Below, piece after piece: positions 7,721-17,873 of a stretch of DNA of 64,000 nucleotides. The stretch spans positions 248,001-312,000 of the forward strand of contig JAWKZI010000001.1 of NCBI GenBank assembly GCA_041396045.1. Direction: 5' to 3'. This stretch comes from SHZI01 sp041396045 (GTDB lineage: Bacteria; Pseudomonadota; Gammaproteobacteria; Steroidobacterales; GCA-2729495). The first letter of the stretch is position 1. Every line of letters starts with the position of its first letter. Under the pieces are notes generated by a model. It made no database searches, was not told where the DNA came from, and saw only the letters and a list, made by a program, of their open reading frames with translations. A program made the translations under genes and the position numbers.

Positions 7721-10700
7721 TCAGGGAGCGGTGATTTCGATCACGGTCCGGTCCAGTGTGGACGTTCCATCAGTGTGGGTGATCAGGCCCAGATACTCGC
7801 CGTCGGCCAGTCCGTGCCAATTGACAGTGAGATTCTGACTCGCTCCCGCAGTCACGCTGGAAGCAGCTGTCAGGCTGCCATTGCCCCGGTTGGCACCCAC
7901 GGTCCAGACAAATAACCGGAACGTAGCGGTGCCCGCCGGTGCGTCGTAGCCGTGCACATCAACATAGTATTCACCGGAGGGGACGAATTCCTGGCCCTCG
8001 CCAGGAATGACATTGATGACTTCCTCCGAGCCGGTGTTCACGCTGGGCGTTGCCTCGGCCGTGCAGGTGCCAAAGCCAGGGCACACGTACAGGTAGAGGT
8101 CCAGGTCGGAATCCGGACTGCTGTTCTGGTTGTGGAGGGCGACCCTCAGGTAGCGGGTTCCTTCCGGCACCACGATCGGAATCCGCCGAACGGAGTCGGG
8201 CAAGGTGCCTGTCGTTGGTTGCACGAAGGTGTAGAAATCGTCCGGGTCGTCCGCAACGCTGTTGGTGAGCTGGGCGCGAATCGCTTCCGACTGGCTTTGA
8301 CCACTGCCTTCCAGCCCACTCAACAAGGGGCTGTAGATCCCGGAGTAACCGACCTTCAGCGGCACACCCACGCTGCCTGATGAACCTTCAGTATGTACGA
8401 GTGATGGAGCGGCGAAGGGGCTGGTCCTGATCGCAATCGGTGAGCGGACCGTTGCGGTGGCACTAGACCATGTCAGCGAACCGAAATGCCACACATCGGA
8501 CCGGGTGCCATCGCTGACGAAGCGGATCTGCACGTCGGCTGATTCGCCCGTCGCCAGCGACAACACCGACGGTGTCACTTCCACATCGATGGTGGTGGGC
8601 GTGCTCACGCTGCTGGTGTACACCGTGTCCGTGCCCACGTTCGTGACGCGGCGGTGTATGACCTGTTCGGTGACCAGTTCGTCAACAGCAATGGATGGCT
8701 GGTTCAGATCGCTGCCATCTGCAGGAAAGCCGGCCGCCGCCAGCGCGGCGCAATCCACGCCGAGCCGCGTATCGCCACGACCACACAGATAGGCATCGAA
8801 ATCATCGGGGCCGGCGTCATACACCAGCCCTGGCGCTATCGCCTGATTGGGTTGTATGTGCCCACCGCCAAAGTCGAAAGGGTCAGCTGCAGTCTGGTTG
8901 TCTTCCTTGCGGATGTTCTGCCGGCCGGTGGTCACCAGCGCGGAGCGCAGCATCGCCGGACTCCAGTCCGGGTGCGCTTCCTTCAGAAGCGCGGCAACGC
9001 CGGCAACATGGGGTACGGCCATCGACGTCCCCGACAGATACTGAAAGTATTCTCCCCGGACGTTGTTGGCGACGTCCGGCGTCTGGGCGGCGAGAATATC
9101 GACACCTGGAGCCGTGACATCCGGCTTCAGTATTTTTGGATCCCACAGGCTGGGGCCACGGCCGGAGAAACCCTGCATCTGGTTTCCTTCGTCGCGAACC
9201 GTGAGAAATATCTGCTTGTCGAGCGTGACTTCCAAAGGCTCATTGCCGGTACCGGCATCGATCAGCTGGTCATAGAGCTTCTCGCCGTCGGTCTGCCCGA
9301 TCATCATGGCTGGAATGCCCACCGAGTCCCGGCTACCCGTCATCAGAATGGGGTCACCCGTCGTGTTGTACAGAAGGGCAGCCCTGGCGCCGGCATTCTG
9401 TGCATTGCGGATCTTGACCTGGAAATCACAGCCACCCCGCTGCATGAAGGCGATCTGCCCGCTTACGTCCTGCGTATTGACGACAGGTTCGCAGCCGTCG
9501 TAGGTGGTGCCGGCAACGCCATCGAAGCTGCCCAGCGTGTTGTCATCCACCAGCACCAGGCGCAGTGTTAACGGCCCAACGTCTTTCAGTCGCGGGGTAA
9601 ACCCCGCCTCGATCGCCGGATAGTCCTTCTTGAGGGCCGCCGGACTGTTCACCCGGATGGCCTCACGAAACTCATTGCCGGAACGGCTCGACGCGCCGAC
9701 GGCCAGCACCCAGGGCGCAGCGGCGGGTGACAACATTGAACCGGGCGTTGGGCCCTCGTTGCCGGCGGCAGCCACGGACAAGACGCCCGCGTCGGCGGCT
9801 GCGAGCAGTGCCAGATCGTCGAGGTCGTTGATGTCGTCGTCGCTGCCGACGGAGTAGTTGATGACATCCACGCCATCGGCAACGGCATCGTCGATCGCGC
9901 GCGCAAGGTCGGCGGTGCTGCACGTGGCACGTACCGCTCCGGGCTCGAGCCAGCAAGCCTTGTAAACCGCGATCCGGGCACGCGGCGCCATGCCGCTGAT
10001 CCTGGCGACCCGCGTTCCGGACAGTGTCGCGTTGACATAGTTGCCGGCGGCGATCGACGCAATGTGGGTGCCGTGGCCATCGGCATCACGTGCCGATCGG
10101 ATCTCATTCTCGTCCAGCTGGTATTCGGCGAGGAAGCCGTTGATGTAATACCGTGCACCGATCAGTTTGTTATTGCAGTCGGTGGACTGAAAGCGTTCAC
10201 CCGGCTGACAGATGCCGTGCCAGTCCGGCAGTGGACTGTAGACGAGCAATGCGGGCTTCCTGTTGAAGCGCTTGCAGAGCCACATACCGAGCAGCGAGTT
10301 TTCTGCCCACGTCGATTTGCAGAGGCGCGGGCGGTCTGCTTCCTCGGTGTCGGCGAAACTCGGGTGCCCCGGCGCGATTCCGCTGTCGATCACGCCGATG
10401 ACAATATTTTCACCATCCAGACCCAGGTCACTACGCAGGCCGCCTTGTTTGGCGTTCAGGCCCAGGAACCCCGGACTGGCGTTGGTCTCGACGAACTTGC
10501 TGCGGTCTTGCCAGACCTGGCGCACATCCTTGCGGGCGCCGAGCTTCTGCGCCTGGGCGGGCGTGAGGCGGGCAGCCACTGCATTTAGTGCATAGCGATA
10601 GCTGTAGATTTTGGCGTCACCGGCACCTACCGAAGCCAGAGCTTCATCGTGGGTGGCCGTGAGTTGCTCCGCATAGCGGCGCACGGCCGGCGCTCTGGCA

Positions 10701-11173
10701 TCAAAGCGCTGTCGACGATGCTGGCCAATGCGGTCCGAGAATGAACCCCCGCCCTGGCTCGCCCCGGTTGCTGATGGCGATCCGAGCAGAGCCGCCGCAG
10801 CGGCTCGTGCCCGATCCCGGGATGAGGAGCGTGGCGTATGACTGCTTTGACCGGCGCCCGACTGGACCACAGACGAATTGTCGCGAGGGCGTTCGGCTTC
10901 GGTAACAGCCGCCGGGGCCCGGAATTGCACGATATAGAGCCGGGTAGCCCGACTGTCAGCTCTGCCGGAGTGGGACGGCCCGATAGGCTGCATCGCAGCG
11001 CCTGCCACATGGCCCAACTCGCCACTGTAGGCGGCGGGCACAACGGCCAGAATGAGGAGTGCGACCAACGTTCGCGACACTGAAAGCCGTGGCCAGCGCT
11101 CAGCGAATCCCATAGAGCGACGCCGGGTCATGCGAGCGAGGTGTCCCGCCTGGAATTGAGCAACTGGGATCAA
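7721..11173 (-). CDS. Secreted S8 (subtilisin-like) serine peptidase with PA insert
   Basis: Large secreted protease, up to 1,150 residues. After a hydrophobic signal (RTLVALLILAVVPAAYS) comes an inhibitor-I9-like propeptide (TRLYIVQFRAP...), then the S8 catalytic triad: Asp in IVIGVIDSGIAPGHPSF, His in DADGHGTHIASIAAG, Ser in LSGTSMAVPHVAG, with oxyanion Asn in AAAGNEGP. A protease-associated domain is inserted before the Ser (CEPVVNTQDVSGQIAFMQRGGCDF). A fibronectin-like domain (HRRVTNVGTDTVYTSSV) and a pre-peptidase C-terminal-like segment follow. This layout resembles cucumisin-type subtilases. The start could be 11173 or a methionine at 11131 (MTRRRSMGF), nearer the signal. Monocistronic. 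Confidence 0.9.
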   Translation of the reverse strand: MIPVAQFQAGHLARMTRRRSMGFAERWPRLSVSRTLVALLILAVVPAAYSGELGHVAGAAMQPIGPSHSGRADSRATRLYIVQFRAPAAVTEAERPRDNSSVVQSGAGQSSHTPRSSSRDRARAAAAALLGSPSATGASQGGGSFSDRIGQHRRQRFDARAPAVRRYAEQLTATHDEALASVGAGDAKIYSYRYALNAVAARLTPAQAQKLGARKDVRQVWQDRSKFVETNASPGFLGLNAKQGGLRSDLGLDGENIVIGVIDSGIAPGHPSFADTEEADRPRLCKSTWAENSLLGMWLCKRFNRKPALLVYSPLPDWHGICQPGERFQSTDCNNKLIGARYYINGFLAEYQLDENEIRSARDADGHGTHIASIAAGNYVNATLSGTRVARISGMAPRARIAVYKACWLEPGAVRATCSTADLARAIDDAVADGVDVINYSVGSDDDINDLDDLALLAAADAGVLSVAAAGNEGPTPGSMLSPAAAPWVLAVGASSRSGNEFREAIRVNSPAALKKDYPAIEAGFTPRLKDVGPLTLRLVLVDDNTLGSFDGVAGTTYDGCEPVVNTQDVSGQIAFMQRGGCDFQVKIRNAQNAGARAALLYNTTGDPILMTGSRDSVGIPAMMIGQTDGEKLYDQLIDAGTGNEPLEVTLDKQIFLTVRDEGNQMQGFSGRGPSLWDPKILKPDVTAPGVDILAAQTPDVANNVRGEYFQYLSGTSMAVPHVAGVAALLKEAHPDWSPAMLRSALVTTGRQNIRKEDNQTAADPFDFGGGHIQPNQAIAPGLVYDAGPDDFDAYLCGRGDTRLGVDCAALAAAGFPADGSDLNQPSIAVDELVTEQVIHRRVTNVGTDTVYTSSVSTPTTIDVEVTPSVLSLATGESADVQIRFVSDGTRSDVWHFGSLTWSSATATVRSPIAIRTSPFAAPSLVHTEGSSGSVGVPLKVGYSGIYSPLLSGLEGSGQSQSEAIRAQLTNSVADDPDDFYTFVQPTTGTLPDSVRRIPIVVPEGTRYLRVALHNQNSSPDSDLDLYLYVCPGFGTCTAEATPSVNTGSEEVINVIPGEGQEFVPSGEYYVDVHGYDAPAGTATFRLFVWTVGANRGNGSLTAASSVTAGASQNLTVNWHGLADGEYLGLITHTDGTSTLDRTVIEITAP

Positions 11174-11295
11174 TGCAGGTCTCTTTGCGCCTGTTTCTTG
11201 TGCCCTGAGATTCTTTTGCCGGGCAGCAGCTTAGCCGCTTTACTTAAGCGGGAAGCCTAGCACAGGATGTCGCAGTTCCAGAGTTGTCTGTTACT

Positions 11296-11325
11296 TGACA
11301 GTTAGTAAACAGTTCCATGACAGTT
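11296..11325. promoter_or_regulatory. Direct repeats upstream of the subtilase, possible operator
   Basis: TGACAGTTAG (11296-11305) and TGACAGTTGT (from 11318) start 22 bases apart, about two helical turns. The first is embedded in an imperfect palindrome, CTGTTACT ... AGTAAACAG. The stretch is more AT-rich than its surroundings and lies between the tsaC stop and the subtilase start, about 120-150 bases ahead of the latter. A regulator-binding site is a guess from spacing and symmetry; no promoter boxes could be assigned with confidence. Confidence 0.3.
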
Positions 11326-11326
11326 G

Positions 11327-11992
11327 TTAGCCTGCGCGCAGGTATTCACCGCTGGATGCCAGGCGAATAGGTGTCGGACCGGCCAGATCTCCGATTGCGC
11401 CGCCAACCACCAGGGAAATCTGCCCCCCAAACCTGGCCCGCGCCCCTGTAGCCGTCCGGGCCGGCGCCTTGCCGTGGCGGTTAGCGCTGGTCGACACCAG
11501 CGGCATATCGGTTGCCAGGCAGAGATTCGCCGCAACGGGATGGCGCGTCACCCGCACGGCAACGGTTTCCCGCCCGCCGGAAATCCAGACCGGTGTCAGC
11601 GGTCCGGCTCGCACTACCCACGTGACGGGCCCACCATCCGCCGCGGCGATACTGCCGTACAAACGGTGGCGCTCGCCCGGTGTTGGCGAAATCCAGCCAT
11701 TAAGCTGTTCCAGATTTGCCGCAATCAGAATGAGTCCGGCTGTCACCGGTCGCTCTTTGAGTAGCAGTATCCGGTCCACGGCTGTCGCGTCGTCCGGCCG
11801 GCAGCCAAGGCCATAGACCCCCTCTGTAGGATAGGCAACGACACCGCCGGCGCGGATAACGGCCGCCGCGTAACGCAATCGAGGGCTCAGATAGGTTGTG
11901 GCCGTGACCGCCGGAGGGTGGGACACGCTGGCTACCCGGGTTGCATCACTCGGCGGCCGGTTCCGCCTGATCAACCCGGCTGGCTCCGTCAC
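11327..11992 (-). CDS. tsaC: L-threonylcarbamoyladenylate synthase (YrdC/Sua5 family)
   Basis: Makes threonylcarbamoyl-AMP for the t6A37 modification of ANN-decoding tRNAs. The conserved core starts at AAAVIRAGGVVAYPTEGVYGLGC (KxR/SxN-type fold) and continues with LLKERPVTAGLILIAANLEQL, GPVTWVVRAG and the C-terminal STSANRHGKAP nucleotide-binding segment. Start is uncertain: the longest frame (GTG at 11992) overlaps the topA end, whereas a GTG at 11926 gives 199 residues and no overlap, closer to the short TsaC form. Next to topA-smg-dprA, the neighbourhood usual for this gene in gammaproteobacteria. Confidence 0.88.
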   Translation of the reverse strand: MTEPAGLIRRNRPPSDATRVASVSHPPAVTATTYLSPRLRYAAAVIRAGGVVAYPTEGVYGLGCRPDDATAVDRILLLKERPVTAGLILIAANLEQLNGWISPTPGERHRLYGSIAAADGGPVTWVVRAGPLTPVWISGGRETVAVRVTRHPVAANLCLATDMPLVSTSANRHGKAPARTATGARARFGGQISLVVGGAIGDLAGPTPIRLASSGEYLRAG

Positions 11993-14528
11993 TGCTGGCC
12001 GATTTCTTTTTCACGGCCTTCCTTTTTACGGTCTTCTTCTTTGCCGACTTTCGCGTGACCTTCTTCTTGCGTACTTTTGCCTTGCCCGTGCTCCCCGTGC
12101 CGTCATCGGCAGCTTTCACGGCTGCCTTCTTCGTCGACTTCTTCTTCGCGACTTTCTTTTTCGCCGCGGGTCGGCCCCAGCGTCGCTTCGGCAATGGTGC
12201 GTTTGCAACCAGTTCGCGAGCTTCTTCCAGGGTAATGGTTGCAGGCTCACGCTCCTTGGGCAGGCGTGCGTTTTTCTCGCCGTCGGTGAGGTACGGCCCC
12301 CATCGACCGTGAAGAATCCGCAGATTGTCTGTCCCGTAGTCCTTGATCAGCTTGTTGGCATCCGCTTCCTGCTTCGCGCGTATAACCTCAATGGCTTCTT
12401 CCAGCGAAATCTTCAGCGGGTCATGCTCACGCAGTGAGACATACTTCTTTTTGACTTCGCCGGTCGCTGTATCGATGGCATCGTACTGAACGTAGGGACC
12501 AAACTGGCCGGTATTGGCGCTGACTGGTTCTCCCGTAGGCAAGCTGCCCAGCTTGCGTGGCAGCTTGAACAACTCCAGTGCATCCGGCAGCTCGATAGTG
12601 AACATGCTCTGGCCGGACTGCAGTCCTTTCCACCTGGGCTTTTCTCATCTTCTCGGGTACCGATCTGGATAAAGGCGCCGTACCGGCCGAAGCGCGCCGA
12701 TACCGGTCGCCCGGATTGCGGATCGGGCCCCAGTTCGCGAACCTGCACGGCTTCTTCGCGGGTAACAGACTTTTTCCTTCTCTTTCAGCAGTACCGCGAA
12801 CGGCTTCCAGAACTTGTCCAGCACGGGGACCCAGTCGCGTTCGCCACGCGACACCTTGTCGAGTTCGTCCTCCATGTGTGCGGTGAAGTCGTAGTCCACA
12901 TAGCGGGTGAAGTTGCTGGTGAGAAACCCGCTGACAATGCGACCGCCGTCGGTGGGTTTCAGTGCCCGACCTTTGAGTTCGGCGTATTTGCGGTTCAGCA
13001 GGGTGGAGATGATGGTGGCGTAGGTGGACGGCCGGCCAATACCCCGCTCCTCCAGCGCCTTGACCAGGCTTGCCTCGGTATAACGTGGCTGAGGCTCCGT
13101 AAAGTGCTGATCGGGCGTGACGGCTTCCAGCGGTAAAACATCGCCCTCGTGTACCGGCGGCAGCTTTACGTCGCTGTCGTCATCGCCATCCTCGTCGCGG
13201 CCCTCCAGATAAACGGCAATAAAGCCGGGACTGACGAGCGTTGATCCGGTCGCACGGAAGCGACCGGCAGTTTCACGCTGCGCCGGGACCAGATCCACTG
13301 CCAGCATGTCGTAAACCGCCGGCTCCATTTGCGAGGCGATGGTGCGTTTCCAGATCAGGCTGTACAGCTTGAACTGTTCGTCATTCAAAAAGCCGCGCAG
13401 ATCTTCAGGCACCCGCCGGATGCTCGTGGGCCGGATACCTTCGTGCGCCTCCTGGGCGTTCTTGGCCTTGGTCTTGTAGGTATTGGGCTGCGCCGGCAGG
13501 CTGGATTTGCCGTACCGCTCGACGATAAAGCTGCGTATGTCGTCTACAGCTTCTTTGGCAAGATTGACCGAGTCCGTGCGCATATACGTGATAAGACCGA
13601 CGGTGCCCTCCGGAATCGCTATACCCTCGTACAGCTTCTGGGCTACCTGCATCGTGCTGCGTGCCCGAAAGCCCAGCTTGCGCGAGGCTTCCTGCTGCAA
13701 GGTCGACGTGGTGAACGGCGGGGCAGGACGGCGCCGGCGCTGACTACGTTCCACCGTCTTGACGCGCAACTGGCCAGCCGCGGCCAGCTCCAGGGCCTTT
13801 GTGGCCTCGTTGGCCTGCGTGGCGTTCTGAAAACTGAAGGTCTCGGGCTTGTCCCGATTGAAGGTATCGACAACCTTGTTGCCGGCGTACTCCACAAGGC
13901 GCGCGTTAAACACGCCTGGAGCGGTGCCGGTGGTCGCCGCGATTGACCAGTACTCCTGGCTGCGAAAGGCTTCGATAGCTTCCTCGCGCTCTACCAGCAT
14001 GCGCAGTGCCGGGCTCTGCACCCGGCCGGCGGACAGCTTGGGGCTGATCTTTCGCCACAACAGTGGCGACAGCTTGAATCCGATCAGGTGATCCATCGCG
14101 CGCCGCGTGCGGTAGGCATTGACCAGGTCGATGGAAACGTCGCGCGGGTTCTGGATGGCGTCCCGAACTTCCCGCTCGGTTATTTCGTAGAACACAACCC
14201 TGAAGACCTGACGGTCTTTGAGCAGACCCCGATCACCCAGAATTTCCTGCAGATGCCAGGAAATGGCCTCACCTTCACGGTCAGGGTCAGTCGCCAGATA
14301 AAGGTTGCCACCTTTCTTCAACGCACTGGCAATGGCGTTGATATGCTTTTCCTTGTCCTCGGCGACGGTGTACTTCATGAGGTACCCCTGCTCCGGATCT
14401 ACCGCACCGTCCTTTTCCAGCAAATCCCGGACATGTCCGTAGGAAGCCAGCACCTTGAAGTCCTTTCCGAGGTACTTCTCGATGGTTTTGGCCTTGGCTG
14501 GCGACTCGACGACGACGACGTTGGTCAT
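11946..14528 (-). pseudogene. topA: DNA topoisomerase I, split by two frameshifts (likely sequence errors)
   Basis: Type IA topoisomerase that relaxes negative supercoils. Toprim domain: VVVESPAKAKTIEKYLG and ATDPDREGEAISWH; the active Tyr is in GLITYMRTDS near residue 318. The first frame runs to about 12776 and then reads nonsense after LLKEKEK. An extra A in an A5 run (plus strand T5 at 12771-12775) shifts it: deleting one base restores SVTREEAVQVRELGPDP. Near 12640-12643 a missing A in an A4 run shifts it back to PRWKGLQSGQSMFTIELP. The C-terminus has two repeat-like domains and a Lys/Ala-rich tail (KKKVAKKKSTKKAA). Such tails occur in proteobacterial TopA. The intact coding potential either side argues for base-call error. 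Confidence 0.92.
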
Positions 14529-14596
14529 TCCATCCTCTATAGACGAAGAAGCCGCGACACGGGCGCGGCTGGATTACATATTGGTGATTTTCGCGC

Positions 14597-15067
14597 TCAA
14601 TGCATTACGCCGGAGTTCTCCTCAAAGACGAGATCTTCCATGCGTGAAAATGCCGCCTCCTGCCCGGGTTGGGCGAAGAGCACCATGAGCACAACCCACT
14701 TTACCTGCTCCTTGTCGATTGTGCCGGAACCGAGCGCCATCAACCGGTCTATGACAACTTCACGTTGAGCAGTGGACAGAATGCCGATCTGTTCCAGGTA
14801 AAGCAGATAGCCGCGACACTCGAGGTCCAGCCGCCGCAACTCCACATCGTTATAAACGCGGATGGAGCGATCACCGGGCACGCCGGAGAACGGGGCGCTG
14901 GTTTCATTCAGGCCGTCCAGCCAGTCGAGCGCACTGTCAACTTCAGGCTCGCCAAAACCGGCGCGCAACAACTCTTCGCGCAACACGTCCTGGTCGGCGA
15001 CCTCAGGTTCCTGGTCGGAATAGGTTTCGAACAAGTACAGGAGTACGTCGAGAACGGTATCGCTCAT
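14597..15067 (-). CDS. smg: Smg family protein (DUF494)
   Basis: A 156-residue acidic protein, MSDTVLDVLLYLFETY, matching the Smg/DUF494 family in length and in the DSALDWLDGLNE and LDLECRGYLLYLEQIGIL segments. No biochemical role is established for the family. The gene sits between dprA and topA, the order found in many gammaproteobacteria including Escherichia coli relatives, so it is probably co-transcribed with one or both. ATG start at 15067, 22 bases after the dprA stop. Confidence 0.93.
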   Translation of the reverse strand: MSDTVLDVLLYLFETYSDQEPEVADQDVLREELLRAGFGEPEVDSALDWLDGLNETSAPFSGVPGDRSIRVYNDVELRRLDLECRGYLLYLEQIGILSTAQREVVIDRLMALGSGTIDKEQVKWVVLMVLFAQPGQEAAFSRMEDLVFEENSGVMH

Positions 15068-15088
15068 GGATCGACGCCCTCCTTCGTT

Positions 15089-16060
15089 CTAGCTGACCCG
15101 TTGATAGCGGCCACCGGACAGTGACCGCACTGTTCCCTGCATTTCAAGCAGCAGGAGCATGGAGGAAACCTCCCCGATCGTCAATCCGGAGCGAATCACG
15201 AGGCTGTCCACATCAACCGGGTCAAAGCCCATCGCATCTTTAAGCTGCGCATAATCACCACTCAAATCCTGCGGTATTTCTGCAGCCTCACCGGTGTTGG
15301 AATCTGTGGTCGCCGCAGCAATGTCCGTTGTGAGGCTGGCAAGGAGACCAGTGAGTTCATCGACGATGTCGGCAGCCGTTTCCACAAGTTTTGCGCCGTT
15401 GCGGATCAGGCGATGGCAGCCCCGGGCTACCGGATTATGTATGGAGCCGGGAATGGCAAATACTTCGCGACCTTGTTCCATCGCGTGGCGTGCGGTGATC
15501 AGCGCACCACTGCGCAGGCTGGCCTCGACCACCAGCGTGCCTACGGACAGTCCGCTGATCAGCCGGTTGCGACGTGGAAAATTCGAAGGGTAGACTGTGG
15601 TGTCTGGTGGATACTCGGACACGAGCGCGCCACCGGCTGCGATGATTTCTGCAGCAAGGCCGCGATGTGACGCGGATAGACAATATCGAGGCCGGTTACC
15701 GCCACCGCAACAGTCTTGCCGCCGACCGACAGCGCCGCGGTGGGCGGCTGCGTCTATCCCTTCGGCCAACCCGCTTCTGGTGATGCGAAGCCGATTGCGC
15801 CAGGTGCGCGGCGAACTTCAGTGCCGTTTCGGCGCCAGTTAGTGTGGCATTGCGGCTGCCGCGGCAATCTGGGGAAGCGACAGTACACCGGCATCGCCGT
15901 GCATACAGGCGCGTGGGTGCCTCGTCGATCTCACGGAGCAGTGGGGGTAGCCGGCGTCAGCGGGGTGTATCGCAGCCTGCCTCGCGCGGGAGTGTCGATT
16001 TTCCGGAAGACACTTCTGCTCCTGTTGGCGGGTTGCAGCCCGCCAACAGGAATCAACCAC
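15089..16060 (-). pseudogene. dprA: DNA-processing protein DprA, degraded by several frameshifts
   Basis: DprA loads RecA on incoming single-stranded DNA during natural transformation. The C-terminal two thirds are readable: AAEIIAAGGALVSEYPPDT, YPSNFPRRNRLISGLS, VEASLRSGALITARHAMEQGREVFAIPG and a winged-helix end. Upstream the homologous sequence jumps between frames: LREIDEAP, HGDAGVLSLPQIA, RNATLTGAETALKFAAHLAQS, ITRSGLAEGIDAAAH, SVGGKTVAVAVTGLDIVYPRH. At least four frame changes fall within about 350 bases, many more than in neighbouring genes, and only some 50 codons precede the Rossmann part, fewer than usual. Either a decaying gene or a badly sequenced patch. A perfect hairpin lies in it. 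Confidence 0.8.
16021..16050. repeat. Perfect 12-bp inverted repeat (hairpin)
   Basis: CCTGTTGGCGGG, a 6-base centre TTGCAG, then CCCGCCAACAGG: fully complementary 12-base arms. It lies within the degraded 5' part of dprA and about 48 bases past the stop of the LysM gene on the minus strand, so it could serve as an intrinsic-type terminator of that gene, but no run of T follows. A strong GC hairpin could also cause local sequencing errors, consistent with the unusual density of frame changes nearby. Confidence 0.7.
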
Positions 16061-16097
16061 ACAACGCTTTATCGCGGAACTGGTCGGCTCGGGTTAC

Positions 16098-17159
16098 TTA
16101 CCTTGCTCGAGGGTGTGAATCGGGCCTTCGGCCTGTGACCAGCGCATAGCTCATGCGGTCGTAGGTCTTGAAAACCATTAGAGTCCCGGCTCGCTCATCC
16201 GGCAACTGCACTTTGCGACCAAAAACGCCGGTATCGGTACGGTCCGCTACCTTGTTGCCAGCCTGCCAGACCGACAGCACGTGGCCAGGCGCCAGGCCAT
16301 CACGTTCGCCACGATTAATGACGATTACCTGATACTGGCCAATCTGTGTCACGCCGTCGATGACGTGAACAATCCGGCCTTCGACCGGACGTTCCGGGCT
16401 ACGCGGCTCAAAGGATAGCGGCAAAGGATCCTTCCGGGCGACCAGCCGGTCACCTTCCAGAGCTTCACGCTGCGAGTTGTTGATTTCCACGGTGGCCGGG
16501 TCGCCGCCCCGGCGGACGCGACCGTCGGCGACGTAAATACCTTCATAACCCAGCAGTTTTCCGTCATCCGGGTCGACCAGCTTGTCGCCGATGTGCACGA
16601 CGCTATAGATTGCTGACGGTGGTGCCACCTTGCCACGCACGTAGGCTTCGTGGCCCGATGCGCCAACCAGATGCTGGTCTCGGAGGGCAACGATATACGG
16701 CAGATCGTTGATCTCTTTCCGGGTGAGCACCATGCCCTTGCTCAGGAAGGGCTCAATGACGCCATAGGGAATGGTAGTGATGGCGGCGCTGAGTTGCTCT
16801 TCACGAATGCTCGGCGACAGGCGTTCCGTTCCGGTGGCACTGCCACCGCGGGACATCCTTAGCTGCGGCTGACCGTCGACATAGACCAGGGTCAGCTCGT
16901 CACCCGGATAAATCAGGTGCGGATTCTTGACCTGTGGATTGACGTACCAGATTTCCGGCCAGTTCCACGGATTCCGCAGGAACATCGCTGAGATGTCCCA
17001 GAGCGTGTCACCCGGCTTCACCACATAGTGGTCAGGGTGCGATGGATTTAAAGGAATTCCGCCGCCTTGCTGCGCAAACAGACTGCCTGCAGCCGCGCCA
17101 AGCGCCAGTGTCAGTGTCAATGCTGCGGCCAACCGGCCGATACTCCGGGAGATTCTCAT
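16098..17159 (-). CDS. Secreted LysM domain protein
   Basis: The 353-residue product begins with a signal peptide (RLAAALTLTLALGAAAGSLFAQ, likely cleavage after about residue 30) and one LysM domain (HYVVKPGDTLWDISAMFLRN to IYPGDELTL), so it should bind peptidoglycan in the periplasm. The remaining 250 residues form a conserved region without a named catalytic domain (RKEINDLPYIVALRDQHLVG, GLAPGHVLSVWQAG). The frame extends upstream to 17936 but would run antisense through def, so the ATG at 17159 before the signal peptide is chosen. LysM proteins next to dprA and divergent from def are a common gammaproteobacterial arrangement. Confidence 0.9.
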   Translation of the reverse strand: MRISRSIGRLAAALTLTLALGAAAGSLFAQQGGGIPLNPSHPDHYVVKPGDTLWDISAMFLRNPWNWPEIWYVNPQVKNPHLIYPGDELTLVYVDGQPQLRMSRGGSATGTERLSPSIREEQLSAAITTIPYGVIEPFLSKGMVLTRKEINDLPYIVALRDQHLVGASGHEAYVRGKVAPPSAIYSVVHIGDKLVDPDDGKLLGYEGIYVADGRVRRGGDPATVEINNSQREALEGDRLVARKDPLPLSFEPRSPERPVEGRIVHVIDGVTQIGQYQVIVINRGERDGLAPGHVLSVWQAGNKVADRTDTGVFGRKVQLPDERAGTLMVFKTYDRMSYALVTGRRPDSHPRAR

Positions 17160-17297
17160 GGGGACTCCATCCCTAGCTTTGTCCGTCAATGATGCTGCGA
17201 CTTGCCCGATGCCGCATTCAGCGCCCAGCCCGCGCAGATGTAGCATAAAATCAAGCAACTTACCTAACACGTTGCTCCAAACTGTGAAGGCCGCACG

Positions 17298-17873
17298 ATG
17301 GCGATGCTGAAAATCCTTGAATACCCGGACCCGAGGCTGCGGATCAAAGCCGAACCGATCCCGGCGGTGACGGATGAAATCCGGCAGCTTGCTGCCGACA
17401 TGCTGGAAACCATGTATGCCGCCCCGGGTGTGGGCCTGGCTGCTACCCAGGTCGACCGGCACGTCCGGCTCGTGGTTATTGACATATCTGAAGAACGCAA
17501 CGAAGCCCATGTACTGATCAATCCGGAAATCCTGGTCCGCGAAGGCAAGGAGACCAGTGATGAAGGTTGTCTGTCGGTGCCTGGTGTCACGGAGGGCGTG
17601 GAGCGTGCTGCCCACATTCGCGTGAAGGCGCTGGATACAGCCGGCAAGGTCGTCGAGTTCGACGCTGATGGCCTTCTCGGCGTTTGCATCCAGCATGAGC
17701 TGGACCATCTCGATGGCAAGTTGTTTGTTGATTACCTGTCCGAGTTGAAGCGACAGCGCCTGAAGAAGCGCGCGGTCAAGGCCCGGCGACGCGAAGGCAC
17801 TGCGCCCGACGCAACAACGGATTCCGGGCCTGCAAGGCGGTCCAGCACACGAGACCGGGTTCCGGTCATCTGA
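17298..17873 (+). CDS. def: Peptide deformylase
   Basis: Removes the N-formyl group from nascent proteins. All three family motifs are present: GVGLAATQV (residues about 45-53), EGCLSVPG with the metal-binding Cys, and QHELDHLDGKL with the two metal-binding His and catalytic Glu. The 191 residues include a Lys/Arg-rich C-terminal tail (KRQRLKKRAVKARRREG) of the kind that helps binding near the ribosomal exit tunnel. First gene of a rightward operon with fmt, rsmB, DUF4390, ntrY and ntrX; its TGA overlaps the presumed fmt start. Confidence 0.96.
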   Translation: MAMLKILEYPDPRLRIKAEPIPAVTDEIRQLAADMLETMYAAPGVGLAATQVDRHVRLVVIDISEERNEAHVLINPEILVREGKETSDEGCLSVPGVTEGVERAAHIRVKALDTAGKVVEFDADGLLGVCIQHELDHLDGKLFVDYLSELKRQRLKKRAVKARRREGTAPDATTDSGPARRSSTRDRVPVI

